NCBI RefSeq assembly: GCF_902459585.1
Contig: NZ_CABPSC010000008.1
Location: 124,001 to 188,000 of the forward strand
DNA: 64,000 nucleotides
Origin: Pandoraea nosoerga
Lineage (GTDB): Bacteria > Pseudomonadota > Gammaproteobacteria > Burkholderiales > Burkholderiaceae
Direction of reading: 5' to 3'
The translations under genes and the position numbers were made by a program. The notes beneath the pieces are model-generated. The model was not told the DNA's origin and ran no database searches. It saw only the letters and a list, made by a program, of their open reading frames with translations. Below are positions 17,675 to 27,480 of this stretch, piece by piece (the stretch's first letter is position 1; the number at the start of each line of letters is the position of its first letter).

Positions 17675-19123
17675 TCAATCCGGCAGCACCTTGCCCGGAT
17701 TCATCAACCCCAGCGGATCGAACGCGGCCTTCAGCGCGCGCATGAGTGCGAGTTCGACGGGCGACTTGTACTGCGCCGCCGCGTCGCGTTTGAACTGTCC
17801 GAGGCCGTGTTCCGCACTGATCGTGCCGCGATGCGCGTGGACGCTGTCATGCACGGCCGCGGTGACGCTCGCCTGGTATTGCGCAAGGAAGCGGGCGGGG
17901 TCGACGCCTTCGGGCGCCATCACGTTGTAGTGCAGATTGCCGTCGCCGAGATGGCCGAACGTCACCATGCGCGCGCCGGGGGCGATTTGCTGCACCAGCG
18001 GGTCCGTCGCGGCGATAAACGCCGGCACCTGCGACACCGGCACTGCGATGTCGTGCTTGATGTTCAGGCCCGTGGCGGACTGGGCGAGCGGAATGCTCTC
18101 GCGCAGATGCCACAGCGCGTTGGACTGCGCCAGACTGTTCGCGACGATGGCATCACGCACCACGCCCTGCTCCACGCCTGCCGCGAGCAGCCGTTCGAGC
18201 AATTCACGCGCGTGCGCTTCACTTTCGTTGTCCGAGAGTTCCAGCAGTACGGTCTGCGCGTATGGCTGCGCGCATGGCTTCGCGAAAAGGGGGTAGCGGT
18301 GCTGCGGGAAGACTTGTGCGACCAGTCGCAGGCAGAAGTCCGACATCAGCTCGAAGCCCGTGAGCAGCGGGCCTGCCATGCGCTGCGCCAGATTGAGCAG
18401 CGCCAGGGCTTGCGCGGGACTGTCGAGCGCGGCCAGCGCCGTCATGCGAGCCATCGGCGGCGCGAACAACTTGAGCGTGGCAGCGGTGATCAATCCGAGC
18501 GTGCCTTCCGCGCCGATGAACAGATCGCGAAGGTCGTAGCCCGTGTTGTCCTTGCGCAGCCCGCGCAGCCCGTTCCACAAATCGCCTTGCGGCGTGACCA
18601 CTTCCAGGCCGAGACACAGCTCGCGGGCGTTGCCGTAGCGAAGCACTGCCGTGCCGCCCGCATTCGTGGCGAGGTTGCCGCCGATCGTGCAACTGCCCTC
18701 TGCGGCGAGGCTCAGCGGGAACAGGCGGTCGGCTGCCTGCGCGGCCGCCTGGACGTCGGCGAGTACGCAGCCGGCTTCGGCCGTCAGCGTCATGTTGGCG
18801 GCGTCGACTTCGCGAATGCGGTTGAGGCGGCGCAGGCTGATCACGACTTGCCGCCCGCTCGCGTCGGGGGTCGCGCCACCGGCTAGTCCCGTATTGCCGC
18901 CTTGCGGCACCATCGGCACGCGATGCGCCACGCACAGGCGCACGAGCGCGGCGAGCTGCGGCGCGTCGGCCGGGCGCAGCACGGCGAGGGTGCGACCGGT
19001 ATAGCGTTTGCGCTGGTCGACGAGATACGGGCCGGTGTCGGCGTCGTCCGTCAGCACGTGATCGCGACCGAGCAGGTCACGACAGGCCGCGAGAAAGGTG
19101 GAGCGAGGGGCGGGACGGTTCAT
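17675..19123 (-). CDS. FAD-linked D-2-hydroxyacid dehydrogenase
   Basis: 482 residues. It has the FAD-binding type 4 domain (about 45-225; VPQGGNTGLAGGATPD is the pyrophosphate loop, EGSCTIGGNLATNAGG the second) and a C-terminal FAD-oxidase domain with TFGHLGDGNLHYNV (metal/substrate-binding histidines) and SAEHGLGQFK. This set fits the D-2-hydroxyglutarate / D-lactate dehydrogenase group, which oxidises D-2-hydroxyacids and passes electrons to a flavoprotein or cytochrome. The exact substrate is not decidable. The ATG at 19123 gives MNRPAPRSTF; a start 17 codons earlier lacks homology. It is last in a minus-strand run with DUF2069 and wrbA. Confidence 0.85.
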   Translation of the reverse strand: MNRPAPRSTFLAACRDLLGRDHVLTDDADTGPYLVDQRKRYTGRTLAVLRPADAPQLAALVRLCVAHRVPMVPQGGNTGLAGGATPDASGRQVVISLRRLNRIREVDAANMTLTAEAGCVLADVQAAAQAADRLFPLSLAAEGSCTIGGNLATNAGGTAVLRYGNARELCLGLEVVTPQGDLWNGLRGLRKDNTGYDLRDLFIGAEGTLGLITAATLKLFAPPMARMTALAALDSPAQALALLNLAQRMAGPLLTGFELMSDFCLRLVAQVFPQHRYPLFAKPCAQPYAQTVLLELSDNESEAHARELLERLLAAGVEQGVVRDAIVANSLAQSNALWHLRESIPLAQSATGLNIKHDIAVPVSQVPAFIAATDPLVQQIAPGARMVTFGHLGDGNLHYNVMAPEGVDPARFLAQYQASVTAAVHDSVHAHRGTISAEHGLGQFKRDAAAQYKSPVELALMRALKAAFDPLGLMNPGKVLPD

Positions 19124-19255
19124 GGCGGACTTCGAGGGTATCGGGCCGCGACAGAGGCATCGCGGCAATGGCAACAGGAACGCGCGGGATCATGCGGATC
19201 ATTGTGAGGGCCTGGGCGTCTGCTCCCGCACGTTGTGCGAGGCGTTCCGCGCGTT

Positions 19256-19735
19256 CTATTGTGCGCCGTGTCGGGCCGCCGCGGCGCGCGCTTTTGCCGC
19301 GCGCTTGAAGGGGCGCAGATAGAAGATCGTGGAGAAGAAGAACACGACGCACAGCGCGGTTTCGATCCAGGCGAGGGCGGCCGATGTACCGCTGTCCGTC
19401 ATGCCGCGCACGACGCCTTCGGCGAAGAACAGCAGGATGAACATGCTCGACCACTGCAGCGTGTAAAGGCTGCCGCGCAGAACGCCGCGCAGCGGCAACA
19501 GCAGCAGGAGCGCCTTGAGGACGAGCCACGATCCGCCGGGGCGCAGCGGCGCGAGCCACAGTTCCCAGGCGACCGAGAGCGCGGTCAACGCCAGCAGGCT
19601 GGCGATGCCGATACCGCGCAGTGCCCCAGCAGCGGCGGGAGTCTGCGGCGTCGGTGTCGTTTGACGCCTCTCGTCTGCCGGGGCGGACTGCGCAGGGTTG
19701 GCGCGGGCGTGCGGGTCGGGCGGTGTGGCGGGCAT
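19256..19735 (-). CDS. DUF2069 integral membrane protein
   Basis: 159 residues. An Ala/Pro-rich N-terminus (about 45 residues) is followed by four hydrophobic helices and the basic tail RPFKRAAKARAAA. The helix with LAPLRPGGSWLVLKALLLLLPLRG and the LYTLQWSSMFILLFFAEGVVR segment match DUF2069, a family of unknown function usually found next to wrbA, as here (77 bases downstream). Likely co-transcribed with wrbA. Confidence 0.75.
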   Translation of the reverse strand: MPATPPDPHARANPAQSAPADERRQTTPTPQTPAAAGALRGIGIASLLALTALSVAWELWLAPLRPGGSWLVLKALLLLLPLRGVLRGSLYTLQWSSMFILLFFAEGVVRGMTDSGTSAALAWIETALCVVFFFSTIFYLRPFKRAAKARAAAARHGAQ

Positions 19736-19812
19736 GGGCGAGTCTCGTAGGCGGGACAACTGCGGGGACGACGTCACGTACTCGGCGCCGTGCGACGGCA
19801 CGGCGCCAAGCC

Positions 19813-20517
<705 letters not shown>

Positions 20518-20602
20518 TTATAGGGCGTTCCTACTGACGTGACGGGATGATCGGATGCCCGTCGCAACGACCGTCTCGAGTGATCTTTGACTGGAGCCCG
20601 AT

Positions 20603-21943
20603 TTGCTCAAACCGTCCCGCATCAACTGGAACAACGTTCGCCAACTGCTGAGGTACGCGCTCGCGCGGGCGCAGGACGACCGGATTCCGCAGGTGGCGGG
20701 CAGCCTCACGTTCACCTCGATCCTCTCGATCGTACCGCTGTTTGCCGTCACCTTTGCGCTCTTCACGGCGTTCCCGATCTTCAACTCGTTTCGCGATGCG
20801 CTGCAGAGCTTTCTGCTCGAGCACCTGATGCCGGAGAGCGTGAACGCGCAGATATTCAATTACCTGAACCAGTTCGCGTCCAAGGCGAAAAGCCTGACGG
20901 CGTTTGGCCTGATCGGTTTGCTCGTCACGTCGGTGCTCACGCTGATGACGATCGAGTCGGCCTTCAACGTGATCTGGCGGGTGCCGCGTCCGCGCCCGCT
21001 CGCCCAGCGACTGCTCATCTACTGGAGTCTGCTCACGCTGGGGCCGTTGCTCTTCGGCGTGAGCCTCTCGATCAGCTCGTACATCTTCACGCAGTCGATG
21101 TCGCTCGTGAGCACGCTGCCGCCGGCCGTCGCGTCGCTGCTCAGCCTGATTCCGCTCGCGCTCACCAGCGTGGCGTTCATGCTGATGTATCTGTACATGC
21201 CGAACTGCAAGGTGGATTGGCGCGACGCGCTCGTTGGCGGCATCGTGGCGGCGATCGCGTTCGACCTGACGAAGCGCGGCTTCGGCCTGTACATTCGCCA
21301 ATTCCCCACGTATACCGCCGTCTACGGAGCGTTCGCGGCGGTGCCGATCTTCCTGTTGTGGATCTATCTGTCGTGGCTGGTGGCGTTGCTCGGTGCGACG
21401 ATCACGTCGGTGCTGCCCGCACTGCGCCTCGGGCACTTTCAGTATCCGAGCTTTCCCGGCAGTGATCTGCTCGACGGACTGACGCTCATCCACCTGCTCA
21501 ACCGGGACCGGGAGGCTGGGGGCGCCGGGCGCACGACGGCCGAACTGGCGCGCACGATGCGAACGAGCCTCGAACATGCGGGCGATTTGCTCATGCGGCT
21601 CGAGCGCATGGGCTGGGTGGGGCGTCTCACGATGCAGCCGCCTGCCGAGCGCTGGCTGCTCCTCGCCAATCCGAAAGCAACCACGCTGGCGCCACTTGTC
21701 GCGCAACTCGCGCTCAACGTGGACGAATTGGCCCGACAGATGGAGCGTCACGCTCTCGACGGCGCGCACGTGGCCGAGATACTGCGCGAGGGCAAGTGGG
21801 ACGTGCCGCTCGCCGACGCCCTGCCGCGCGAAGTCGCGGCCTACGACGAACAAGGCGAGGGCGATGTTCGGGACAAAGCGGCCCGGGAGGGCTCGGAGCG
21901 GCCCGCCACGGCAGCGGGTGGCACCGACGCCGACCAGCGCTAG
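20603..21943 (+). CDS. YihY/BrkB family inner-membrane protein
   Basis: 446 residues. About six membrane helices in residues 30-270 with the family motifs AGSLTFTSILSIVPLFAV and YTAVYGAFAAVPIFLLWIYLSW, then a cytosolic winged-helix-like C-terminus (about 285-420). YihY/UPF0761 proteins are of unknown function; BrkB relatives were first linked to serum resistance, and a role in RNase BN activity has been withdrawn. The start is TTG: an in-frame TGA at 20588 leaves no room for an earlier start, and GGAG lies six bases before the TTG. Confidence 0.85.
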   Translation: MLKPSRINWNNVRQLLRYALARAQDDRIPQVAGSLTFTSILSIVPLFAVTFALFTAFPIFNSFRDALQSFLLEHLMPESVNAQIFNYLNQFASKAKSLTAFGLIGLLVTSVLTLMTIESAFNVIWRVPRPRPLAQRLLIYWSLLTLGPLLFGVSLSISSYIFTQSMSLVSTLPPAVASLLSLIPLALTSVAFMLMYLYMPNCKVDWRDALVGGIVAAIAFDLTKRGFGLYIRQFPTYTAVYGAFAAVPIFLLWIYLSWLVALLGATITSVLPALRLGHFQYPSFPGSDLLDGLTLIHLLNRDREAGGAGRTTAELARTMRTSLEHAGDLLMRLERMGWVGRLTMQPPAERWLLLANPKATTLAPLVAQLALNVDELARQMERHALDGAHVAEILREGKWDVPLADALPREVAAYDEQGEGDVRDKAAREGSERPATAAGGTDADQR

Positions 21944-21957
21944 AGAGATGCCGGCCC

Positions 21958-22004
21958 GCGCCGGGAATGCTGGAGGGCGCCGGGAATGCGGGAAGGCGCC
22001 GGGG
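21958..22004. repeat. 19-bp tandem repeat between convergent genes
   Basis: GCGCCGGGAATGCTGGAGG and GCGCCGGGAATGCGGGAAG followed by a partial third unit. It begins 15 bases after the yihY stop. Confidence 0.7.
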
Positions 22005-22074
22005 CACCGGGGAGGGGAGATCGGCGAGCGCGACGCTCGCGCCGGCATCAACGCCTGTCGCGCACTGTCGCCGA

Positions 22075-22398
22075 TTACAGCTTGACGCGCCCGAGGCAAA
22101 TGTCGCGGAACATCACCCAGTCACCCATCAGGCTGTAGATCGGGTGGCGAAACGTGGCTGGCCGGTTCTTCTCGAAGAAGAAATGGCCGATCCACGCGAA
22201 CGCATAGCCGCAAACGACCGCCCCCGGCAGCCACCACACGTTGCCGGTGATCGCGAACGCCAGCACGCAGGCAATCACGCCCCACGAGCCGACGAAGTGC
22301 AGACGCCGGCAGATCGCGTTGCGATGTTCGCCCAGATAAAACGGATAGAAGTCCGCGAACCGATGAAACACCGGCGCGCTATCGTGCGAATCGGACAT
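22075..22398 (-). CDS. Mpo1-like (DUF962) membrane protein
   Basis: 107 residues. Conserved DUF962 pattern: FADFYPFYLGEHRNAICRRLHFVG near the N-terminus, two hydrophobic helices, then GYAFAWIGHFFFEKNRPATF and HPIYSLMGDWVMF. The invariant histidines (HR, RLHF, GHFFFE, HP) fit iron ligands: yeast Mpo1 is a Fe2+-dependent dioxygenase that shortens 2-hydroxy fatty acids. The bacterial substrate is untested. It lies 32 bases after the alpha/beta hydrolase, likely in the same operon. Confidence 0.85.
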   Translation of the reverse strand: MSDSHDSAPVFHRFADFYPFYLGEHRNAICRRLHFVGSWGVIACVLAFAITGNVWWLPGAVVCGYAFAWIGHFFFEKNRPATFRHPIYSLMGDWVMFRDICLGRVKL

Positions 22399-22430
22399 GG
22401 CAGGTCTCCTCGTTGGCGAAGGCGACGCAC

Positions 22431-23246
22431 TCAGTGTCGCATGAATCTCACGAGCGCATCGAGCAGCGCATCCGGTTGCTCCGTCATGATCGCGTGGCCC
22501 GCATCGACGCGCTCCACCGTCACCGGCGCGCCTGCGTCCCGCAGGGCGTCGAGCAGGGGCTGTGCAGCCCGCGGCGGCGTCATCTGATCGCGTGTGCCCA
22601 GCACCGCGAGTACCGGGCACTTCACGCGCGCGGCCGCTTCCCATCCGCTGTCGTAGCCGTTGCAGGCCTCGAAGTCTGTTAGGAAGACTCTCGCGGGATT
22701 GCGTCTGGCCACTCGTTCCATCAGCCGCTGGTTGCCTCCCCACGTCCAAAAGCCGGGCCCCGGCGCCGAAGGCTTGGCGGCGAGCGTGCTGTGCGACCAG
22801 GCGTTGACGAGTGCGATGGCCTCGGGCTCGCGCTCGGCGGCCGCTTCGAGCAAGACGTCCGACACCTTCATCGGATACGCAGTGCCCACCAGCGCGATGC
22901 GCGACACGCGCTCGGGGTAACGTGCCGCGGCGTCCAGCGCGATCAGCGAGCCCATGCTGTGACCCACCCATGCCGCGCGGGCGACGCCGGCGGCGTCGAG
23001 CACCGCGACCACGCGATCGGCCATCTCGCCGACGGTCTTCAGTGGCTCACCGGTGCTGCGATGGTGCCCGGGCAAGTCGAGCGCGAGCACGTTCATGCCG
23101 TGGTGCGCGAGATACCGGCTTTGCAGGCCCCAAACGCTGTGGTCGTGCTGCGCGCCATGCAGGAAGACGACCGTCGGCTGCGCCGGGTCGAGCGCCTTGC
23201 CGGCGCTATAGGCGTAGACATTGTGGCTTTCGATCTCGAAATTCAT
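22431..23246 (-). CDS. Alpha/beta-fold hydrolase
   Basis: 271 residues. HGAQHDHSVW is the oxyanion loop, GHSMGSL holds the nucleophile Ser, and DAGHAIM the catalytic His; an acid lies near GTRDQMTP. The start codon overlaps the metY stop by four bases (ATGA), indicating translational coupling. This suggests a role tied to methionine/homocysteine synthesis or to acyl-homoserine metabolism, but the substrate is unknown. Confidence 0.82.
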   Translation of the reverse strand: MNFEIESHNVYAYSAGKALDPAQPTVVFLHGAQHDHSVWGLQSRYLAHHGMNVLALDLPGHHRSTGEPLKTVGEMADRVVAVLDAAGVARAAWVGHSMGSLIALDAAARYPERVSRIALVGTAYPMKVSDVLLEAAAEREPEAIALVNAWSHSTLAAKPSAPGPGFWTWGGNQRLMERVARRNPARVFLTDFEACNGYDSGWEAAARVKCPVLAVLGTRDQMTPPRAAQPLLDALRDAGAPVTVERVDAGHAIMTEQPDALLDALVRFMRH

Positions 23247-24550
23247 GACGCGCTTCCTTTGGACGAGGTCTTGGCGGCGGCCTTCAGTCCACGCTTGAGG
23301 TCCTGGATGAGATCGTCCGGATCTTCGAGGCCGATCGACAGGCGCACGGTGCCTTCGCCGATGCCGGTGGCGGCAAGCGCTGCGGCGTCCATGCGGAAGT
23401 GAGTGGTCGACGCCGGATGAATGACGAGCGAGCGCGCGTCGCCCACGTTGGCCAGATGCGAAAACAGTTGCAGCGATTCGATGAAACGCCGGCCCGCCGC
23501 ACGGTCGCCCTTCAGGTTGAAGCTGAACACCGCGCCCGCACCGCGCGGCAACAGGCGCTTGGCCAGGGCGTGGTCCGGGTGCGACGGCAATTCGGGATAG
23601 GCGACACTGTCGACCGTATCGTGGCCGGCCAGGAAGTCCACGACGCGCCGCGCGTTTTCGACATGTCGCGCCATGCGCAGCGGCAGCGTCTCGACGCCCT
23701 GGAGCAGTTGCCATGCCGCCTGAGGATGCAGGCACGCCCCGAAGTCGCGCAAGCCTTCGCGCCGCGCACGCAGCAGGAACGGTGCGACGGAATTTTCCTC
23801 GGCGAAGACCATGCCGTGAAAGCCGTCGTAGGGCTCCGTCAATTCCGGGAATTTGCCGCTTGCCTCGAAATCGAACGTGCCGCCGTCGACCAGGATGCCG
23901 CCGATCGTCGTGCCATGCCCGCCCAGGAATTTGGTGGCCGAATGATAGACGAGGTCCGCGCCATGATCGAAGGGCCGGATGAGCCACGGCGTAGTGAACG
24001 TGCTGTCGACCAGCAGGGGCACGCCGGCGTCGTGTGCGATTTGCGCGACGCCTGGAATGTCGAGCACGTCGAGCCCCGGGTTGCCCAGCGTTTCGCCGAA
24101 GAGCAGCCGTGTCTCGGGCCGTATGGCGGCGCGCCACCCATCGAGATCGCCGGGGCGCACGAACGTGGTCTCGATGCCGAAACGGCGCAGCGTGTAGTGC
24201 AGCAGATTGTGCGAGCCGCCGTACAACGCGCCCGATGCGACGATGTGCGAGCCGGCGCCCATCAGCGTGGCAATGGCGAGATGCAGGGCCGCCTGACCAC
24301 TGGCCGTGGCGATGGCGCCCACGCCGTTTTCGAGCGCGGCCATGCGCTCTTCGAAGACGGCGTTGGTCGGATTGGAGATGCGCGAATAGACGTGGCCGGC
24401 GCGTTCCATATTGAACAGGGCGGCGGCCCGATCGGCGTCGGGAAAGACGAACGACGTGGTCTGATAAATCGGCGTGGCTCTGGCGCCCGTGGCCGGGTCG
24501 GGGGCCGCGCCGGCGTGCAGCGCGAGCGTGTCGAAGTGCGGTACGGACAT
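23243..24550 (-). CDS. metY: O-acetylhomoserine (thiol)-lyase
   Basis: 435 residues, the length of MetY. This PLP enzyme makes homocysteine from O-acetylhomoserine and sulfide. Visible are TLALHAGAAPDPATGARATPIYQTTSF (family N-terminus), the tyrosine of YSRISNPTN, and YHSATKFLGGHGTTIGG with the PLP lysine at about residue 207. MetZ (succinyl-homoserine form) is shorter, so MetY is preferred. Head of a three-gene minus-strand operon with the hydrolase and the Mpo1-like gene. Confidence 0.92.
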   Translation of the reverse strand: MSVPHFDTLALHAGAAPDPATGARATPIYQTTSFVFPDADRAAALFNMERAGHVYSRISNPTNAVFEERMAALENGVGAIATASGQAALHLAIATLMGAGSHIVASGALYGGSHNLLHYTLRRFGIETTFVRPGDLDGWRAAIRPETRLLFGETLGNPGLDVLDIPGVAQIAHDAGVPLLVDSTFTTPWLIRPFDHGADLVYHSATKFLGGHGTTIGGILVDGGTFDFEASGKFPELTEPYDGFHGMVFAEENSVAPFLLRARREGLRDFGACLHPQAAWQLLQGVETLPLRMARHVENARRVVDFLAGHDTVDSVAYPELPSHPDHALAKRLLPRGAGAVFSFNLKGDRAAGRRFIESLQLFSHLANVGDARSLVIHPASTTHFRMDAAALAATGIGEGTVRLSIGLEDPDDLIQDLKRGLKAAAKTSSKGSAS

Positions 24551-24990
24551 GTCGGTGAGGGCCCTCGGAAGTTGGTTTGATGGCGGCGCGGCGGTGGCTC
24601 GGTAGCCGCTTGGTGGCAGCTCGCTTTACGTGTACGGCAATCCTAGCATCACACTCGTGCATTCCGACAGGGCTTGGGCGGCCGATCCGGGAAATTGCGG
24701 CGTTGTCCGATGCCGAAGCTGGCGCGTTGTCCGAGAACGGGGTCGGAACCGGCCGAAAACCCGCGTCGCGCGGCGATGTGACCGTTGTGCGCCTTTCCTT
24801 TTCAGGCGCTTTCCGATAGCATCCTTTGAACAGGTTCCGTCGAGGAATCAGTGCGAACACACCGGCGTCGCGGCCGGTGGTGGTCCGTTCATAGCCGGTG
24901 CCCGGCAATGGTCAAGCAATCGTTCAGCGGTACGTCAGGCGGCAGCGTTCCGCCGCGTTTGCCCGAGCAACACAAAGAGGAGTGTGTGCC
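24551..24990. other. Divergent region between metY and the CBS-domain gene
   Basis: 440 bases without a supported gene. I see no S-adenosylmethionine riboswitch fold and no clear -35/-10 pair, though both genes must start transcription here. Confidence 0.5.
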
Positions 24991-25446
24991 ATGCGTGTGT
25001 CTGACATTCTGAAGGTAAAGGGCAACACCCTTTTCACCGTGACCCCGGAGACGTCGCTGGCCGATGCCGTCGATACCATGGCGGAGCACGACATCGGCTC
25101 GCTCGTGGTCATGGAATACGGCGACCTGGTGGGCATGCTCACCTTCCGCGAGATCATCAACACGATCAGCAAGAACGGCGGGACCGTAGGCGGCTCGACC
25201 ATCCGCAAGATCATGGATGACCATCCGCTCACCTGCACGCCCGAGACGGATGTGAACGAAGTGCGTCGCATGATGCTCGAGCGCCACGCCCGTTACCTGC
25301 CGGTCATGGACAATCGCACGCTCATGGGCGTGATCTCCTTCTACGATGTGGCGCGCGCGGTCGTCGAGGAACAGTCCTTCGAGAACCAGATGCTCAAGGC
25401 CTACATCCGCGACTGGCCGGCCGAGGAAGCGGAAAACGCCAAGTGA
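24991..25446 (+). CDS. CBS-domain pair protein
   Basis: 151 residues made almost wholly of two CBS domains (about 8-65 and 75-132; DIGSLVVMEYGDLVGMLTFRE and ARYLPVMDNRTLMGVISFYD). CBS pairs bind adenosine nucleotides and switch partners on or off. No effector domain is attached. Start chosen by AGAGGAG before ATG. Its stop overlaps the GTG start of the MFS-acyltransferase gene by four bases, so the two proteins are made together and may act together. Confidence 0.88.
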   Translation: MRVSDILKVKGNTLFTVTPETSLADAVDTMAEHDIGSLVVMEYGDLVGMLTFREIINTISKNGGTVGGSTIRKIMDDHPLTCTPETDVNEVRRMMLERHARYLPVMDNRTLMGVISFYDVARAVVEEQSFENQMLKAYIRDWPAEEAENAK

Positions 25447-27362
25447 GCGAGCCCAGCCAGCGCGGGGCACGCGGCGAGGGCCGTCAATCACGGTTGCTGA
25501 GGCAGCGGCGCTTTGCGCCGTTTTTCTGGACGCAGTTCCTGGGCGCGATGAACGACAACGTGTTCAAGATCGCGTTCACGTCGCTTGTGACCTACCATGC
25601 GTCGCTTTTTCAGGACGTTGACGGCAAGACGGCGGCGTTCCTGATTTCGGCCATTTTCATCGCGCCGTTTCTACTGTTTTCGGCCACCAGCGGCCAGATT
25701 GCCGACAAGTGGGACAAGGCGCGGCTGATCCGTTTCGTCAAGACGCTCGAGATTGTCATCATGGCCGTGGGCGCGCTCGGTTTCCTTTGGACGAACGCGT
25801 CGCTGCTCTACGCGTGTACGTTCCTGATGGGACTGCACTCGACGCTGTTCGGGCCGGTGAAGTATGCCTATCTGCCGCAGCATCTCGCCACGCGGGAACT
25901 CGTGGGAGGCAACGGCCTGGTGGAGATGGGGACGTTCGTGGCCATCCTCATCGGCACCATCCTGGGCGGGGAGATCGCCGCGGCGGGGGCGCCGGCGTTG
26001 CCATGGCTCGGCGGCGTCTGCCTGGCGCTGGCGGCGCTGGGGCGGCTCGCGTCCGTCTGGGTGCCGCAAACACCGGCCGCGCAGCCCGATCTGCGCATCA
26101 ACTGGAACCCAATCACGGAGACGTGGCGAAATCTGAAGATTGCCCGCGGCGACCGTGCCGTGTTCCAGAGCCTGCTGGGCATTTCCTGGTTGTGGTTTCT
26201 GGGGGCGACCTTCCTCGCCTCGTTCTTCAATTTTTCCCGCGACGTGCTGGGCGCCGATCCTGGCGTGGTCACATTGCTGCTCGCGATGTTCTCCGTGGGC
26301 ATCGGCGCAGGCTCGCTGCTGTGCGAGCGGCTGTCGGGCGGCAAGGTGGAGATCGGGCTGGTGCCGTTCGGCTCGATCGGCATGACGGTTTTCGCCGTCG
26401 ATCTTTATTTCGCCAGCCGCGGCGGCGCGGGTGGCGCTTCGTTGCAGACGGTTGCGCAATTCATTGCCGTGCCGAAGCATTGGCGAATCCTTGCGGACCT
26501 GTTCCTGCTCGCAATGTTCGGCGGCTTCTACAGCGTGCCGCTCTACGCGCTGATCCAGAGCCGCAGCGCGCCATCGCATCGCGCGCGGATCATCGCGGCC
26601 AACAACATCCTCAATGCGCTGTTCATGATCGTCTCGGCCCTCATGGCGATGGCGCTCACGCGCGCGGGCCTCACCATCGACCAACTGTATCTGGTCACCG
26701 GCATTCTCAACGCGCTGGTCGCGGTGTATCTCTACACGCTCCTGCCAGAATTCCTGATCCGATTCGTGATGTGGTTGCTGCTGCACACCGTCTACCGCAT
26801 CGAGGTCGAAGGTGCGGACCGGATTCCGGACGAGGGGCCGTGCGTGCTCGTGTGCAATCACGTGAGCTTCGCGGATGCCGTGGTGATCGGCGCCTCGATT
26901 CGGCGTCCGGTGCGCTTCGTCATGGATCACCGAATCTTCCGGATGCCGGTGCTCTCGTGGTTCTTTCGCACGGTTCGCGCGATCCCCATTGCGCCGGCGC
27001 ACGAGGACGCGCATACGCTCGAGCGCGCCTACGCGCAGATTTCCGGGGCGCTCGACGCCGGGGAGGTCGTCTGCATTTTCCCCGAGGGCAAGCTGACGGC
27101 GTCGGGTGACGTACAGCTTTTCCGGCAGGGAATTCAGCGTATCGTGGAGCGCACGCCGGTGCCGGTGATTCCGATGGCGCTGCGCGGCCTGTGGGGCAGC
27201 TTCTTCTCTCGCCATGGGGGCGCCGCGATGACACGTCCGTTCAAGCGCGGCATTCTGAATCGGCTGGAACTGGTCATCGGCGAGCCGGTGACGCCGGCGC
27301 AGGCCACGCCCGAAGCGCTGCGCGAGAAAGTGCTCAAGCTGCGCGGACCGTGGCCCGTGTGA
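25443..27362 (+). CDS. MFS transporter - PlsC acyltransferase fusion (LplT-Aas-like)
   Basis: 639 residues with GTG start overlapping the CBS-gene stop (GTGA). Residues about 22-425 are a twelve-helix MFS transporter ([17 protein letters not shown] is the LplT-type opening); residues about 440-630 are a PlsC domain with NHVSFAD (HX4D, near 472) and [11 protein letters not shown] (near 545). This fuses the lysophospholipid flippase LplT with the acyltransferase part of Aas, which re-acylates lyso-phosphatidylethanolamine; the acyl-ACP synthetase part of Aas is not here. Likely role: import and repair of lysophospholipids at the inner membrane. Confidence 0.85.
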   Translation: MSEPSQRGARGEGRQSRLLRQRRFAPFFWTQFLGAMNDNVFKIAFTSLVTYHASLFQDVDGKTAAFLISAIFIAPFLLFSATSGQIADKWDKARLIRFVKTLEIVIMAVGALGFLWTNASLLYACTFLMGLHSTLFGPVKYAYLPQHLATRELVGGNGLVEMGTFVAILIGTILGGEIAAAGAPALPWLGGVCLALAALGRLASVWVPQTPAAQPDLRINWNPITETWRNLKIARGDRAVFQSLLGISWLWFLGATFLASFFNFSRDVLGADPGVVTLLLAMFSVGIGAGSLLCERLSGGKVEIGLVPFGSIGMTVFAVDLYFASRGGAGGASLQTVAQFIAVPKHWRILADLFLLAMFGGFYSVPLYALIQSRSAPSHRARIIAANNILNALFMIVSALMAMALTRAGLTIDQLYLVTGILNALVAVYLYTLLPEFLIRFVMWLLLHTVYRIEVEGADRIPDEGPCVLVCNHVSFADAVVIGASIRRPVRFVMDHRIFRMPVLSWFFRTVRAIPIAPAHEDAHTLERAYAQISGALDAGEVVCIFPEGKLTASGDVQLFRQGIQRIVERTPVPVIPMALRGLWGSFFSRHGGAAMTRPFKRGILNRLELVIGEPVTPAQATPEALREKVLKLRGPWPV

Positions 27363-27394
27363 TGCTTCAGGGACGCTTCAGGGACGCTTCGGAC
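27363..27394. repeat. 11-bp repeat after the MFS-PlsC gene
   Basis: GCTTCAGGGAC twice plus a partial third unit, directly after the stop codon. Confidence 0.6.
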
Positions 27395-27480
27395 GTCGCG
27401 GTATGCCGCGCCAGGCGGCGCGACCGGGCGGGATCGCTGGCATAATAGGGCTTTCCCGTCTCACCGACCCTGATCCCCGT

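Noticed and set aside
24551-24990. S-adenosylmethionine riboswitch upstream of metY
   Set aside because: No SAM-II-like or SAH-like pseudoknot pattern could be traced on the minus strand.
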